A stretch of 64,000 nt of DNA from the NCBI RefSeq assembly GCF_039543545.1, contig NZ_BAABJY010000002.1:1206273-1270272 (forward strand). Reading direction: 5' to 3'. Source of the DNA: Luteimonas vadosa (GTDB lineage: Bacteria > Pseudomonadota > Gammaproteobacteria > Xanthomonadales > Xanthomonadaceae). Both the position numbers and the translations under genes were made by a program. How positions within the stretch are numbered: position 1 is the first letter of the stretch; each line of letters begins with the position of its first letter. Of the stretch, positions 7,650 through 15,847 are shown piece by piece. The notes beneath the pieces are model-generated. The model was not told the DNA's origin and searched no databases. It worked only from the letters and a program-made list of their open reading frames with translations.

Positions 7650-9833
7650 ATGAACAGCGCTCAACGCCCCGGCTCGCCTGCATTGCCCCGCCGTTCCCGC
7701 CTCGCCCTGGCGCTTTGCCTGGCCCCGGGCCTCGCCCTGCCCGCCGTGGCCCAGGACGACCCGCGGCACGAAGAGCCCACCGACCTGGACGCCGTCATCG
7801 TGCGTGCCACACCACTGCCCAAGACGGCGGAGGATCTCACCCGCCCGGTGGAGGTCCTGGCTGGCGCCCGGCTCGACGAGGCCAAGGCCAACTCGCTGGG
7901 CGAGACCGTCGCGCGCCTGCCCGGGGTGCAGTCGTCGTACTTCGGGCCCGGCGTCGGCCGACCGATCATCCGCGGCCTGGACGGCGCCCGGGTGCAGGTA
8001 CTCAATGACGGCCTCGGCTCAGGCGACGTCTCCACCCTCAGTGCCGACCATGCGGTCAGCATCGAGCCCTTCCTCGCCAACCAGATCGAAGTGCTCAAGG
8101 GACCGGCCACCCTGCTCTACGGCAGCGGGGCGATCGGCGGCGCGGTGAACGTGGTCGACGGCCGCATCCCCGAGGCGGTCACCGCGCAACCGCTCGAGGG
8201 CCGTGCCGAGCTGCGCGCGGGCAGCGTCAACGACGAGAAGACCGGGATGGTCCGCGTTGACGCCACCTCGGCGTCGGGCAACCTGGTGTTCCACGTCGAT
8301 GGCCTGCACCGCGAGACCGGCGACTACGACATCCCCGGATTCGCCGAGAGCGCTGGCTTGCGTGCGGAGGAAGCTGCGGAAGGCGAAGAGGCCGAAGAGA
8401 TCGCCGGCACCCTGCCCAACAGCGCCCTGCGCACAGACAGCGGTGCACTGGGCGTTTCCTGGGTCGGTGGACGCGGCTTCATCGGCGTCGGCGCCAGCCT
8501 GTTCAATACCCGCTACGGCATCCCCGGTGCGGCCCACCACCACGACGACGGGCACGACGAGGCCGATGGGAGTGAAGACGCCCAGGTGGACATCGTGCTC
8601 GACCAGCGCCGCCAAGAAGTCCGTGCGGGCCTCGACGAACTCGGCGCCTTCCAGACCCTGCGGGTGAAACTGGCGCGCAACGATTACACCCATACCGAGT
8701 TCGAAGGCGGCGCCGTGGGCACCGTGTTCGACAACCGCGCTTACGAGGGCCGCGCGGAACTGGTCCACCGCGCGTGGGCGGGGTGGACCGGCGCCTTCGG
8801 GCTGCAGGTGTCGCGGCGCGAATTCAGTGCCGTCGGCGACGAGGCGTTCGTGCCGGGATCCGATTCGCGCGACACCGGCCTGTTCTGGGTCGGCGAGCGC
8901 GATTTCGGTGCGCTGTCGCTGGAACTCGGGGCGCGCCACGACCGCAGCAGCATCGACGTCGACCCCGCCGTGGCCGTCGGACCGTCCCGTGACTTCGACG
9001 GCACCAGCCTGTCGGCCGCAGCGCGCTGGAACTTCGGCGAGGACGTCCATCTGTCGCTGGGACTGGATCGCGCGCAGCGCGCGCCAGCGGCGGAGGAGCT
9101 CTATTCCAACGGGCTGCACGTCGCCACCGGAAGCTTCGAATTCGGCGACCCGACGCTGGACGTGGAAACCGCCCGTCGCGCCGAACTCGGCCTGCACTGG
9201 CATCGCGGCGCGCTCAAGCTGGACGCGGCCCTGTACCAGGTCCACTACGACGATTTCATCCATCTCGCCGACACCGGCGTGGAGGCGCACGGCACGCCGG
9301 CGCGGGTCTGGAACCAGGCCGATGCGCGCTTCACCGGCGGCGAGATCGACGTTCAGTGGACCTTCCTGGAGAACGAGACCGGTGCCTGGACCGCCCGCGT
9401 CTTCGCCGACACGGTGCGCGCCCGACTCACCGGGGACGGCGAGCGCACGGTGGCCTTCGCCGTCGAGGAGGACGGCGAGGTCGAGGCGTTCACCGCAGAC
9501 ATCGCGCAGTCCGGCAACCTCCCACGGATCGCCCCCGGGCGCGTCGGTGCGGAACTGCGTTGGGCCGGCAACGGCTGGCGCGCGGGCCTGGGTGCGGTGC
9601 GCTACGCCAGCCAGGACGACGTGGCCGCCTTCGAGACCGCCACCGATGGCTACACGCTCGTACACGCCAACCTGGCCTGGCACCGCGACACGCCCGGCGG
9701 GAACGCCTGGGAGCTGTTCCTGGACGGCAGCAACTTGCTCGACCAGGAGGCGCGCCCGCACACGTCCTTCCTCAAGGACCTGGCCCCCCTGCCCGGGCGC
9801 AGCGTGACCGCAGGCGTGCGTGTGTTCTTCTAG
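7650..9833 (+). CDS. znuD: TonB-dependent receptor, ZnuD-like zinc receptor
   Basis: Encodes 727 residues. Outer-membrane active transporter: signal peptide to about residue 35, TonB box/plug start at DAVIVRATPLPKTAEDLTRP, plug motifs GRPIIRGLDG, VEVLKGPATLLYGSGAIGGAVNVVDG, and a beta-barrel ending in the terminal Phe (VRVFF). A histidine/acid-rich loop (HHHDDGHDEADG, about residues 295-307) and a second acid-rich loop are typical of zinc receptors of the ZnuD type. Zinc as the substrate is inferred from this loop, the probable Zur operator upstream and the nearby zur gene; copper or another divalent metal is possible. The ATG at 7650 begins the signal peptide. Confidence 0.8.
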   Translation: MNSAQRPGSPALPRRSRLALALCLAPGLALPAVAQDDPRHEEPTDLDAVIVRATPLPKTAEDLTRPVEVLAGARLDEAKANSLGETVARLPGVQSSYFGPGVGRPIIRGLDGARVQVLNDGLGSGDVSTLSADHAVSIEPFLANQIEVLKGPATLLYGSGAIGGAVNVVDGRIPEAVTAQPLEGRAELRAGSVNDEKTGMVRVDATSASGNLVFHVDGLHRETGDYDIPGFAESAGLRAEEAAEGEEAEEIAGTLPNSALRTDSGALGVSWVGGRGFIGVGASLFNTRYGIPGAAHHHDDGHDEADGSEDAQVDIVLDQRRQEVRAGLDELGAFQTLRVKLARNDYTHTEFEGGAVGTVFDNRAYEGRAELVHRAWAGWTGAFGLQVSRREFSAVGDEAFVPGSDSRDTGLFWVGERDFGALSLELGARHDRSSIDVDPAVAVGPSRDFDGTSLSAAARWNFGEDVHLSLGLDRAQRAPAAEELYSNGLHVATGSFEFGDPTLDVETARRAELGLHWHRGALKLDAALYQVHYDDFIHLADTGVEAHGTPARVWNQADARFTGGEIDVQWTFLENETGAWTARVFADTVRARLTGDGERTVAFAVEEDGEVEAFTADIAQSGNLPRIAPGRVGAELRWAGNGWRAGLGAVRYASQDDVAAFETATDGYTLVHANLAWHRDTPGGNAWELFLDGSNLLDQEARPHTSFLKDLAPLPGRSVTAGVRVFF

Positions 9834-9892
9834 GGCAGCACCTGGGGGAAACGGAGGTCGTCCCCGTAAGCGCACGGAAACCCTGATGCTGT

Positions 9893-9909
9893 AAGCCGGA
9901 TCCCGGCTT
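9893..9909 (+). terminator. Hairpin after znuD
   Basis: A 7-bp perfect stem (AAGCCGG with CCGGCTT, loop of three) lies 60 bases after the receptor stop. No T-run follows, so its strength as a terminator is doubtful. Confidence 0.4.
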
Positions 9910-10076
9910 CCAGGACCCGGATATCGGACCGCGCTGAAAGGATCACGCGGATCACGCAGCGCCTCCCGCATGCGCAAGCGCGCCTGGGTGCGGGGCGGAC
10001 GGCTTGCCCGGGCGAAGTCGCAGAACGGCGCCGCCTTGTCCGGTCCCGCGGCTCCCCCGCAACCGCCGGGCGTCGC

Positions 10077-10577
10077 TCAACCCGGGTCCCGGCCCTTCGC
10101 GCTGCAGCGGGCGCACAACCCGTGCACTTCCAGGGTCTGCGCCTGGGGCTCGAATCCCAACGCGCGCGCGCGGTCGTCCAACGCTCGCACGACCTCGCGG
10201 TCCTCCAGTTCGACCGCGTCGTGGCAGCGATCGCAGATCAGGAACGGCACCGAATGCTGCGCCGTGCTGGGATGGTGGCACGCGACGAAGGCATTGACCG
10301 ATTGCAGCTTGTGGATGAAGCCGTTGGCCAGCAGGAAATCGAGCGCGCGGTACACCGTCGGCGGGGCCGCCGCGCCGGGGCCCTCGCCTTGGCGCACCTG
10401 GTCCAGCAGGTCGTAGGCCTTGATCGGTTGCCCGACCTCGGCGATCAGCGCCAGCACCCGCGCGCGGATCGGCGTCAGCCGAAGGCCGCGCTCGCGGCAC
10501 GCACGTTCGACCGCCACCACATAGGCGGCGGCATCTTCGACGTGGTGGCGGGGATCGGTGCACTCGTGCCGGGGCAT
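10077..10577 (-). CDS. zur: Zinc uptake regulator Zur (Fur family)
   Basis: Encodes 166 residues. Fur-family repressor that binds DNA when loaded with zinc. The helix-turn-helix half includes RLTPIRARVLALIAEVGQPIKAYDLL and the recognition segment PPTVYRALDFLLANGFIHKL, which is the Zur rather than the Fur version. Metal site residues follow in ACHHP, the CDRC pair and a C-terminal CARC pair. The ATG at 10577 (MPRHECTD) gives the usual Zur length. It lies downstream of, and convergent with, znuD. With the MerC-like gene and the operator at 7.6 kb it makes a compact zinc-homeostasis locus. The four cysteines suggest the structural zinc site is present. Confidence 0.88.
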   Translation of the reverse strand: MPRHECTDPRHHVEDAAAYVVAVERACRERGLRLTPIRARVLALIAEVGQPIKAYDLLDQVRQGEGPGAAAPPTVYRALDFLLANGFIHKLQSVNAFVACHHPSTAQHSVPFLICDRCHDAVELEDREVVRALDDRARALGFEPQAQTLEVHGLCARCSAKGRDPG

Positions 10578-10743
10578 GGGGTCATGATGGTGGCAAACAC
10601 GCCGGCGCTCAATGCATGGCAGCCGCGGCCAGCGGCCGGCGCGCGTTCCAGCGTGCGCCACGCGGAGGGATGCGGGTGGCATGTCCGGACCTCGAGCAGG
10701 CACCCGTCCGGCGGCGTGGTTGCCCGAGGGTGCGGGGATTCGC

Positions 10744-12162
10744 CTATGACGCGTCGATCAGCGCCAGCGCCGCGTCGATGCGATTCAAGGCCTCGTCGCG
10801 ACCGGCGAGGTAGACGGTGTGCGCGATGTCCGGGCTGACCTGCGTGCCCGTGATCGCCACTCGCATCGGCTGCGCCACCTTGCCCATGCCCAGTCCCAGC
10901 GCCTCGGCGGTTGCGTGCAGCGCCTCGCCGACGGCTTCCACGGTCCATGAGGGCAGCTTCGCCAGGCGTTCGCGCGCCTCGGCCAGGGGCATGCCGGCCT
11001 CGGCGGTGAGGTGCTTGGCGACCGCCTTGTCGTCGTAGACGGCCAACGGCTGGTACCAGACCAGTGCGCGTTCGGACATGTCCTTGAGGGTCTGGACGCG
11101 ATCCCGCAGTGCCAGCACGACATCCGCAGGCGCGGGTCCGTCCTGCGGATCGCACCCCGCCTGCCGCAGGTGCCAGTCGAGGTGCGCGGCGACGTCCTGC
11201 GGCGCGTCGGCCTTGAGGTATTGCTGGTTGAGCCAGCCAAGCTTGGCTGGATCCATGCGCGCCGCCTTGGCGTTGACGTCCTTGAGGTCGAACAGCGCCG
11301 TCATCTCGGCGATGGAGAACACCTCCTGGTCGCCATGCGACCAGCCAAGCCGCACCAGATAGTTCAGCAGGGCGTGCGGGAGGTAGCCGGCGTCGCGGTA
11401 CTGCATCACGTCGGCGGCCCCGGTGCGCTTGGAGAGCTTGGCGCCGTGCTCGTCCAGGATCATGGGCAGGTGGGAGAACGACGGCACGCCGCCCGCCAAG
11501 CCCAGTTCGATCAGCGCGCGATAGATGTTGATCTGGCGCGGCGTGTTGTTGACGTGGTCGTCGCCGCGCACGACATCGGTGATCTCCATGTCGACATCGT
11601 CGACCACCACGGCGAAGTTGTAGGTCGGGTGCCCGTCGGGGCGCAGGATCACCAGGTCGTCCAGTTCGCCATTGGCGATCTCGATCCGACCCTTGACCTT
11701 GTCGTCCCACGCCACCGTGCCCTCCAAGGGGTTCTTGAGCCGGATGACGCGATTGGGGTCATCGCGCCATGCTTCGCCGCGCTCCCGGTAGGCGCCGTTG
11801 TAGCGAGGTTTCCCGCCGGCAGCCATGGCCGCCTCGCGCATGGCGTCGAGCTCGTCCTTCGACTCGTAGGCGTAATAGGCATGCCCGCCGGCGACGAGCT
11901 GCTCGGCGACTTCCCGGTAGCGGTCCAGGCGATGGGTCTGGTAGACCGGGCCCTCGTCGTAATCGAGCCCCAGCCAGTCCATCGCCTGCAGGATGGCGTC
12001 GATCGCCGCCTGCGTGCTGCGCTCGCGGTCGGTGTCCTCGATGCGCAGGATGAACTGGCCACCGTGCCGCCGCGCCTCCAGCCAGCAGTACAGCGCGGTA
12101 CGCGCGCCGCCGATGTGGAGGTAACCGGTCGGGCTCGGGGCGAAACGGGTACGACAGGCCAT
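10744..12162 (-). CDS. gltX: Glutamyl-tRNA synthetase
   Basis: Encodes 472 residues, the normal bacterial size. Class I aminoacyl-tRNA synthetase charging tRNA-Glu. The HIGH-type motif is in RFAPSPTGYLHIGGARTAL at residues 6-24 and the KMSKS-type motif is KLSKRTGAADV near the middle. The sequence closely follows the Xanthomonas enzyme (MxCRTRFAPSP start, GKVAQPMRVAITGTQVSPDI near the C-terminus). Start at 12162 matches that family. It is divergent from lpxH across 125 bases and lies upstream of zur on the same strand with a 166-base gap. Confidence 0.97.
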   Translation of the reverse strand: MACRTRFAPSPTGYLHIGGARTALYCWLEARRHGGQFILRIEDTDRERSTQAAIDAILQAMDWLGLDYDEGPVYQTHRLDRYREVAEQLVAGGHAYYAYESKDELDAMREAAMAAGGKPRYNGAYRERGEAWRDDPNRVIRLKNPLEGTVAWDDKVKGRIEIANGELDDLVILRPDGHPTYNFAVVVDDVDMEITDVVRGDDHVNNTPRQINIYRALIELGLAGGVPSFSHLPMILDEHGAKLSKRTGAADVMQYRDAGYLPHALLNYLVRLGWSHGDQEVFSIAEMTALFDLKDVNAKAARMDPAKLGWLNQQYLKADAPQDVAAHLDWHLRQAGCDPQDGPAPADVVLALRDRVQTLKDMSERALVWYQPLAVYDDKAVAKHLTAEAGMPLAEARERLAKLPSWTVEAVGEALHATAEALGLGMGKVAQPMRVAITGTQVSPDIAHTVYLAGRDEALNRIDAALALIDAS

Positions 12163-12275
12163 GCGTGACTCGCGGAACGAGGGAATCGACGATTTTACCG
12201 CTTGCCGTCCCGCAGCGAGCGGCTGGGGGCCCGAGGATCACAGGGTCCACGGGAACGGCATGGCGGGCGCGGGCC

Positions 12276-12281
12276 TACAAT
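12276..12281 (+). promoter_or_regulatory. -10-like hexamer for a near-leaderless lpxH transcript
   Basis: TACAAT ends 6 bases before the lpxH ATG at 12288, the same hexamer and spacing as in front of hutI. No ribosome binding site is present. Confidence 0.5.
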
Positions 12282-12287
12282 CGGCGC

Positions 12288-13019
12288 ATGCCCACGCTGT
12301 TCATCTCCGACCTGCACCTCGACGACGCGCGGCCCGGCAGCACCCGCCTGTTCGGCGAATTCATCGACGGCGAGGCGCGCGGCGCGGACGCGCTGTACAT
12401 CCTGGGCGACCTGTTCGAGGCCTGGATCGGCGACGACGATCCCTCGCAGGCCGGTGCCTTGGTGGCGCGGAAGCTCAAGGCGCTTTCCGACGACGGGGTG
12501 CCCGTCTTCTTCATTCACGGCAATCGCGACTTCCTGCTCGGCGACGCGTACGCCGAGCGCTGCGGCATGACGCTGTTGCCCGACCCGACGCGCGTCGACC
12601 TGCATGGAACTCCCACGCTACTGATGCATGGCGACACCCTGTGCACCGGCGACCTTGCCTACCAGCAGTTCCGCGCGCAGACCCGGGATCCGGAATGGCA
12701 ACGGCAATTCCTGTCGCAGCCGCTCGAGGCGCGGCTGGCGTTCGCCCGCCAAGCGCGGGGCGCCAGCGCGAAGCACCAGGGCGCGCTGCGCGAAGCCGGG
12801 ACCATGGAAACGATCACCGACGTCGCGCCCGATGCGGTGGACGACGCCTTCCGGGCGCACGGCATCGATCGGATCATCCACGGCCACACCCATCGGCCGG
12901 CGATCCACTGCCAGGACGGGCGCACCCGCATCGTGCTGGGCGACTGGTACGAACAGGGATCGGTCTTGCGGGTCGATGGCGACGGGACCGAACTCGCCGG
13001 ACTGGACCCGGTGGCATGA
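12288..13019 (+). CDS. lpxH: UDP-2,3-diacylglucosamine diphosphatase
   Basis: Encodes 243 residues. Fourth step of lipid A synthesis: hydrolyses UDP-2,3-diacylglucosamine to lipid X and UMP at the inner membrane surface. It is a calcineurin-like metallophosphoesterase with all family motifs in order: ISDLHLDD (6-13), ILGDLFEAWIGDDD (around 40-52), FIHGNRDFLLG, LMHGDTLCT and IIHGHTHRPA. The ATG at 12288 is the family start; the frame is open further upstream but there is no homology there. The following 50 bases hold the end of the broken lipoprotein gene on the other strand. Confidence 0.95.
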   Translation: MPTLFISDLHLDDARPGSTRLFGEFIDGEARGADALYILGDLFEAWIGDDDPSQAGALVARKLKALSDDGVPVFFIHGNRDFLLGDAYAERCGMTLLPDPTRVDLHGTPTLLMHGDTLCTGDLAYQQFRAQTRDPEWQRQFLSQPLEARLAFARQARGASAKHQGALREAGTMETITDVAPDAVDDAFRAHGIDRIIHGHTHRPAIHCQDGRTRIVLGDWYEQGSVLRVDGDGTELAGLDPVA

Positions 13020-13070
13020 CAGGTGCGACCGGCACCATGCGCGGGCCGCGCCGGACCACGACGTCACCGG

Positions 13071-13511
13071 CTAGTCGATCGCTTCGGCACATCCCTGCAG
13101 GGTTCGCCCGCCGCGGGCGAAGGACGCGACATGCGTCCAGGTCTTGTCGGCCATCGTGTCCTAGCAGGGGCCGGGCTTGAGGCGCAGGAGGAATGGTGGG
13201 TTGCCGGCACGCTGGGTAAACACGACATCAGTGCCGTCGATGAGGCGTTCTGCCGGAATCACCGTGCCGTCCACGTTCTCCGGCGTCCTGAACACCAACC
13301 GCGCGCCGTCGACGTCGACCGACCAGAAGGGCTCGTTGCCGGCGGCGCGGTAACGGTGGGTCGAAGGACCTTCCCCGGCCCGCGGCGGCAGGGACGCGCA
13401 GGCCGATGCCAGCGCGAGGACCAACAGGCCAACCGGCATGCACCTGCCCACGCTCATGGCGCCCTCCCCCACGTTCGACGACATCCGTTGCAACGCGGCA
13501 TACCGCGTCAT
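13071..13511 (-). pseudogene. COG3650/META-like lipoprotein gene interrupted by an in-frame TAG
   Basis: The intact part encodes 98 residues from the ATG at 13457 (MSVGRCMPVGLLVLALASAC, lipoprotein-type signal) or 116 residues from the ATG at 13511, which overlaps the stop of the upstream gene as ATGA. The domain (YRAAGNEPFWSVDVDG ... PPFLLRLKPGPC) belongs to a family of small envelope lipoproteins. Reading stops at TAG (13161-13163). If the TAG is read through, the same frame continues with DTMADKTWTHVASFARGG and ends GCAEAID at a second TAG (13071-13073). This matches the family's C-terminal pattern (C-x-DxM ... GC), so the amber codon removes a conserved end. A sequencing error would explain it equally well. 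Confidence 0.75.
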
Positions 13512-14311
13512 CCGGCCAGCTCGCGCAATGCAGCCAGTTCCCGTTCGCCGAACCCGGCGGCCAGCCGGGCCTCCTCGTTGAACGGACCGTGGAGCACGGC
13601 GCGGGCATACTCGGCCAGCAGCTCGCGGAACTTCGCTTCCGGCTCGTCCCCGCTGCGTGCGCAGAACCATCGGAACCAGCGGCTGCCGGCGGCCACGTGG
13701 GCGACCTCCTCGCGAAGGATCGTCTCCAGGATGCCGGCCGTCGCCTCGTCGCCCAGCTTGCGCAGTTTCACGATCATCCCCGGGGTGACGTCCAGCCCGC
13801 GGGCCTCCAACACCCGTGGCACCAGCGCCATCCGGGCAAGCCCGTCGTGCGCGGTCTTCTCGGCCATTTCCCACAGGCCGTTGTGCGCATCGAAGTCGCC
13901 GTAGTCGTGGCCGAGGTCCTGGAGCCGCGCGCGCAGCATCGCGAAGTGGCGCGCTTCATCGTCGGCGACCGCGACCCAGTCCGCGTAGAAGTCTCCGGGC
14001 ATGCCGCGGAACCGGTAGACCGCGTCCCAGGCCAGGTCGATGGCGTTGAACTCGATGTGGGCGATGGCGTGCACGAAGGCGGCGCGGCCCACTGGGGTCC
14101 CGAGTCCGCGGCGCGGCAGTTCGCGGGGATGCACGAGGGCGGGCCTGGCGGGACGGCCAGGCATGGCGATCGGCCCGGGTGGCGTGGCCGTGCCATCGAT
14201 GTCGAGCTCCCCGCGCCGGTAGGCCGCGGCGGCCGCGAAGCTCATCGCCAGCTTCTCGTCGGGCTGGCTGGCGGCCAGGCAGTCCCGGGCCGCCTGGAAC
14301 AGGCAAGGCAT
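13508..14311 (-). CDS. DUF455 ferritin-like protein
   Basis: Encodes 267 residues of the DUF455 family (COG2833), helical proteins with a ferritin-like fold. The expected acidic/histidine ligand helices are visible: FVHAIAHIEFNAIDLAWDAVYRF, VADDEARHFAMLRARL and LREEVAHVAAGSRWF, each with E/D-x-x-H. This suggests a di-iron or di-manganese centre, but no reaction is established for the family. The start at 14311 gives the full N-terminal helix. It follows purF on the same strand, with 13 bases between, and its stop overlaps the possible upstream start of the broken lipoprotein gene, so the three genes are probably co-transcribed. Confidence 0.85.
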   Translation of the reverse strand: MPCLFQAARDCLAASQPDEKLAMSFAAAAAYRRGELDIDGTATPPGPIAMPGRPARPALVHPRELPRRGLGTPVGRAAFVHAIAHIEFNAIDLAWDAVYRFRGMPGDFYADWVAVADDEARHFAMLRARLQDLGHDYGDFDAHNGLWEMAEKTAHDGLARMALVPRVLEARGLDVTPGMIVKLRKLGDEATAGILETILREEVAHVAAGSRWFRWFCARSGDEPEAKFRELLAEYARAVLHGPFNEEARLAAGFGERELAALRELAG

Positions 14312-14324
14312 CAGCGCACGCGCG

Positions 14325-15797
14325 TTACAACGCCAGCCGGCGCTGCCGCTTGGCGTCGTCGGAACGCAGCTGCTGGAGGCGCTCGAAGTAACCCGGTTCC
14401 ACGCCGGTGATGTACTCGCCGCTGAAGCATGAGCTGTCGAACCTGCGGCCCGGGAACTTCGGCCCCGCCACGGCCGCCTCGAGGTCGGCCAGGTCCTGGT
14501 AAACGAGCCAGTCGCAGCCGATCATGCGCTCGATCTCGGCCTCGCTGCGGCCGTGCGCGATCAGTTCCTCGGGCGTCGGCATGTCGATGCCGTAGATGTT
14601 GGGATGGCGCACGGGAGGTGCGGCGGAGGCGAGGTAGACCTTTCGCGCCCCGGCATCGCGCGCCATCTGCACGATCTGCCGCGAGGTGGTGCCGCGCACG
14701 ATGGAATCGTCCACCAGCAGGACGACGCGGCCGCGGAACTCGAGCGGGATCGGGTTGAGCTTGCGCTTGACCGATTTCGCGCGTTCGCCCTGCCCCGGCA
14801 TGATGAAGGTCCGGCCGACGTACCGGTTCTTGATGAAGCCCTCGCGGTACTTCACGCCCAGCACGCTCGCGAGCTCGAGCGCCGAGTCGCGCGAGGTGTC
14901 CGGGATCGGGATCACCACGTCGATGTCGTGGTCCGGGCGCTCGCGCAGGATCTTCTCGCCCAGGGTCACGCCCATGCGCATCCGGGCCTTGTGCACCGAG
15001 ATGTCCTCGATCATCGAGTCGGGGCGCGCGAAATAGACGTACTCGAAGATGCACGGCGCCGGCTCGCCCGGTTCGGCGCACATGCGCGTGTGCAGCTCGC
15101 CGCGCGCGGTGACCACCACGCCCTCGCCGGGACGCACGTCGCGCACGCGCTCGAAGCCCAGGATGTCCAGTGCCACTGACTCGGATGCCACCGCGTATTC
15201 GTCGCTGCCATCGACCACGCGCTTGCCCAGGACCAGGGGGCGGATGCCGTGCCGGTCGCGGAAGGCGACCAGGCCGAGGCCCAGGACCGTGGCGACCGCT
15301 GCGTATCCGCCCCTCGAGCGCCGGTTCACGCCTTCGATCGCGCGGAACGCGGACTCCGGCGACAAGCTGCGTTCACGGTCCAGTTCGTGCGCGAAGACGT
15401 TCAGCAGCACTTCGGAGTCGGACTCGGTGTTGATGTTGCGGCGGTCCTCCTCGAACACCTCGCGCCGCAGGGCATCGGTGTTGATCAGGTTGCCGTTGTG
15501 CGCCAGCGCGATGCCGTACGGCGAGTTGACGTAGAACGGCTGCGCCTCGTCGGTGCCCTCGCTGCCGGCGGTCGGGTAGCGGCAATGGGCGATGCCGACG
15601 CGGCCCTCGAGCAAGGCCATCGCGCGCGCATCGAACACGTCGCGCACCAGGCCGTTGCCCTTGTGCACGCGCAGCTGCGTCCCGACGGCCGTCGCGATGC
15701 CGGCCGCGTCCTGCCCCCGGTGCTGCAGCACGGTCAGTCCGTCGTAGAGCGCGGGAGCGACTTCGGAGGTGGCGACGATGCCGATGATGCCGCACAT
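14325..15797 (-). CDS. purF: Amidophosphoribosyltransferase
   Basis: Encodes 490 residues. First committed step of purine synthesis: PRPP plus glutamine gives 5-phosphoribosylamine. The protein begins MCGIIGIV, so Cys2 becomes the N-terminal glutaminase nucleophile after Met removal and there is no propeptide. Class II glutaminase motifs (HCRYPTAG, HNGNLIN) are followed by the phosphoribosyltransferase PRPP motif VVLLVDDSIVRGTT near residues 360-374. An AAAGGAC site precedes the ATG at 15797. In related genomes cvpA usually sits directly upstream; here the next gene up is the SPOR-domain protein with only 50 bases between, so cvpA is missing from this position. Confidence 0.97.
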   Translation of the reverse strand: MCGIIGIVATSEVAPALYDGLTVLQHRGQDAAGIATAVGTQLRVHKGNGLVRDVFDARAMALLEGRVGIAHCRYPTAGSEGTDEAQPFYVNSPYGIALAHNGNLINTDALRREVFEEDRRNINTESDSEVLLNVFAHELDRERSLSPESAFRAIEGVNRRSRGGYAAVATVLGLGLVAFRDRHGIRPLVLGKRVVDGSDEYAVASESVALDILGFERVRDVRPGEGVVVTARGELHTRMCAEPGEPAPCIFEYVYFARPDSMIEDISVHKARMRMGVTLGEKILRERPDHDIDVVIPIPDTSRDSALELASVLGVKYREGFIKNRYVGRTFIMPGQGERAKSVKRKLNPIPLEFRGRVVLLVDDSIVRGTTSRQIVQMARDAGARKVYLASAAPPVRHPNIYGIDMPTPEELIAHGRSEAEIERMIGCDWLVYQDLADLEAAVAGPKFPGRRFDSSCFSGEYITGVEPGYFERLQQLRSDDAKRQRRLAL

Positions 15798-15847
15798 GGC
15801 GTTGGCGTCCTTTGGGAGTTTCGGGGGTGGGGTTGCGGGGAAACGCG

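Noticed and set aside
9840..9960. Cobalamin-riboswitch-like stretch after znuD (GGGGGAAACGG, CTGTAAGC, CCAGGA pieces)
   Set aside because: Only short pieces of the B12-box type pattern occur, spacing is wrong, and no plus-strand gene lies downstream. It may be a relic; a covariance-model search would decide.
8019..9977. 652-codon minus-strand open frame antisense to znuD
   Set aside because: No homology or ribosome site; receptor motifs on the plus strand are complete.
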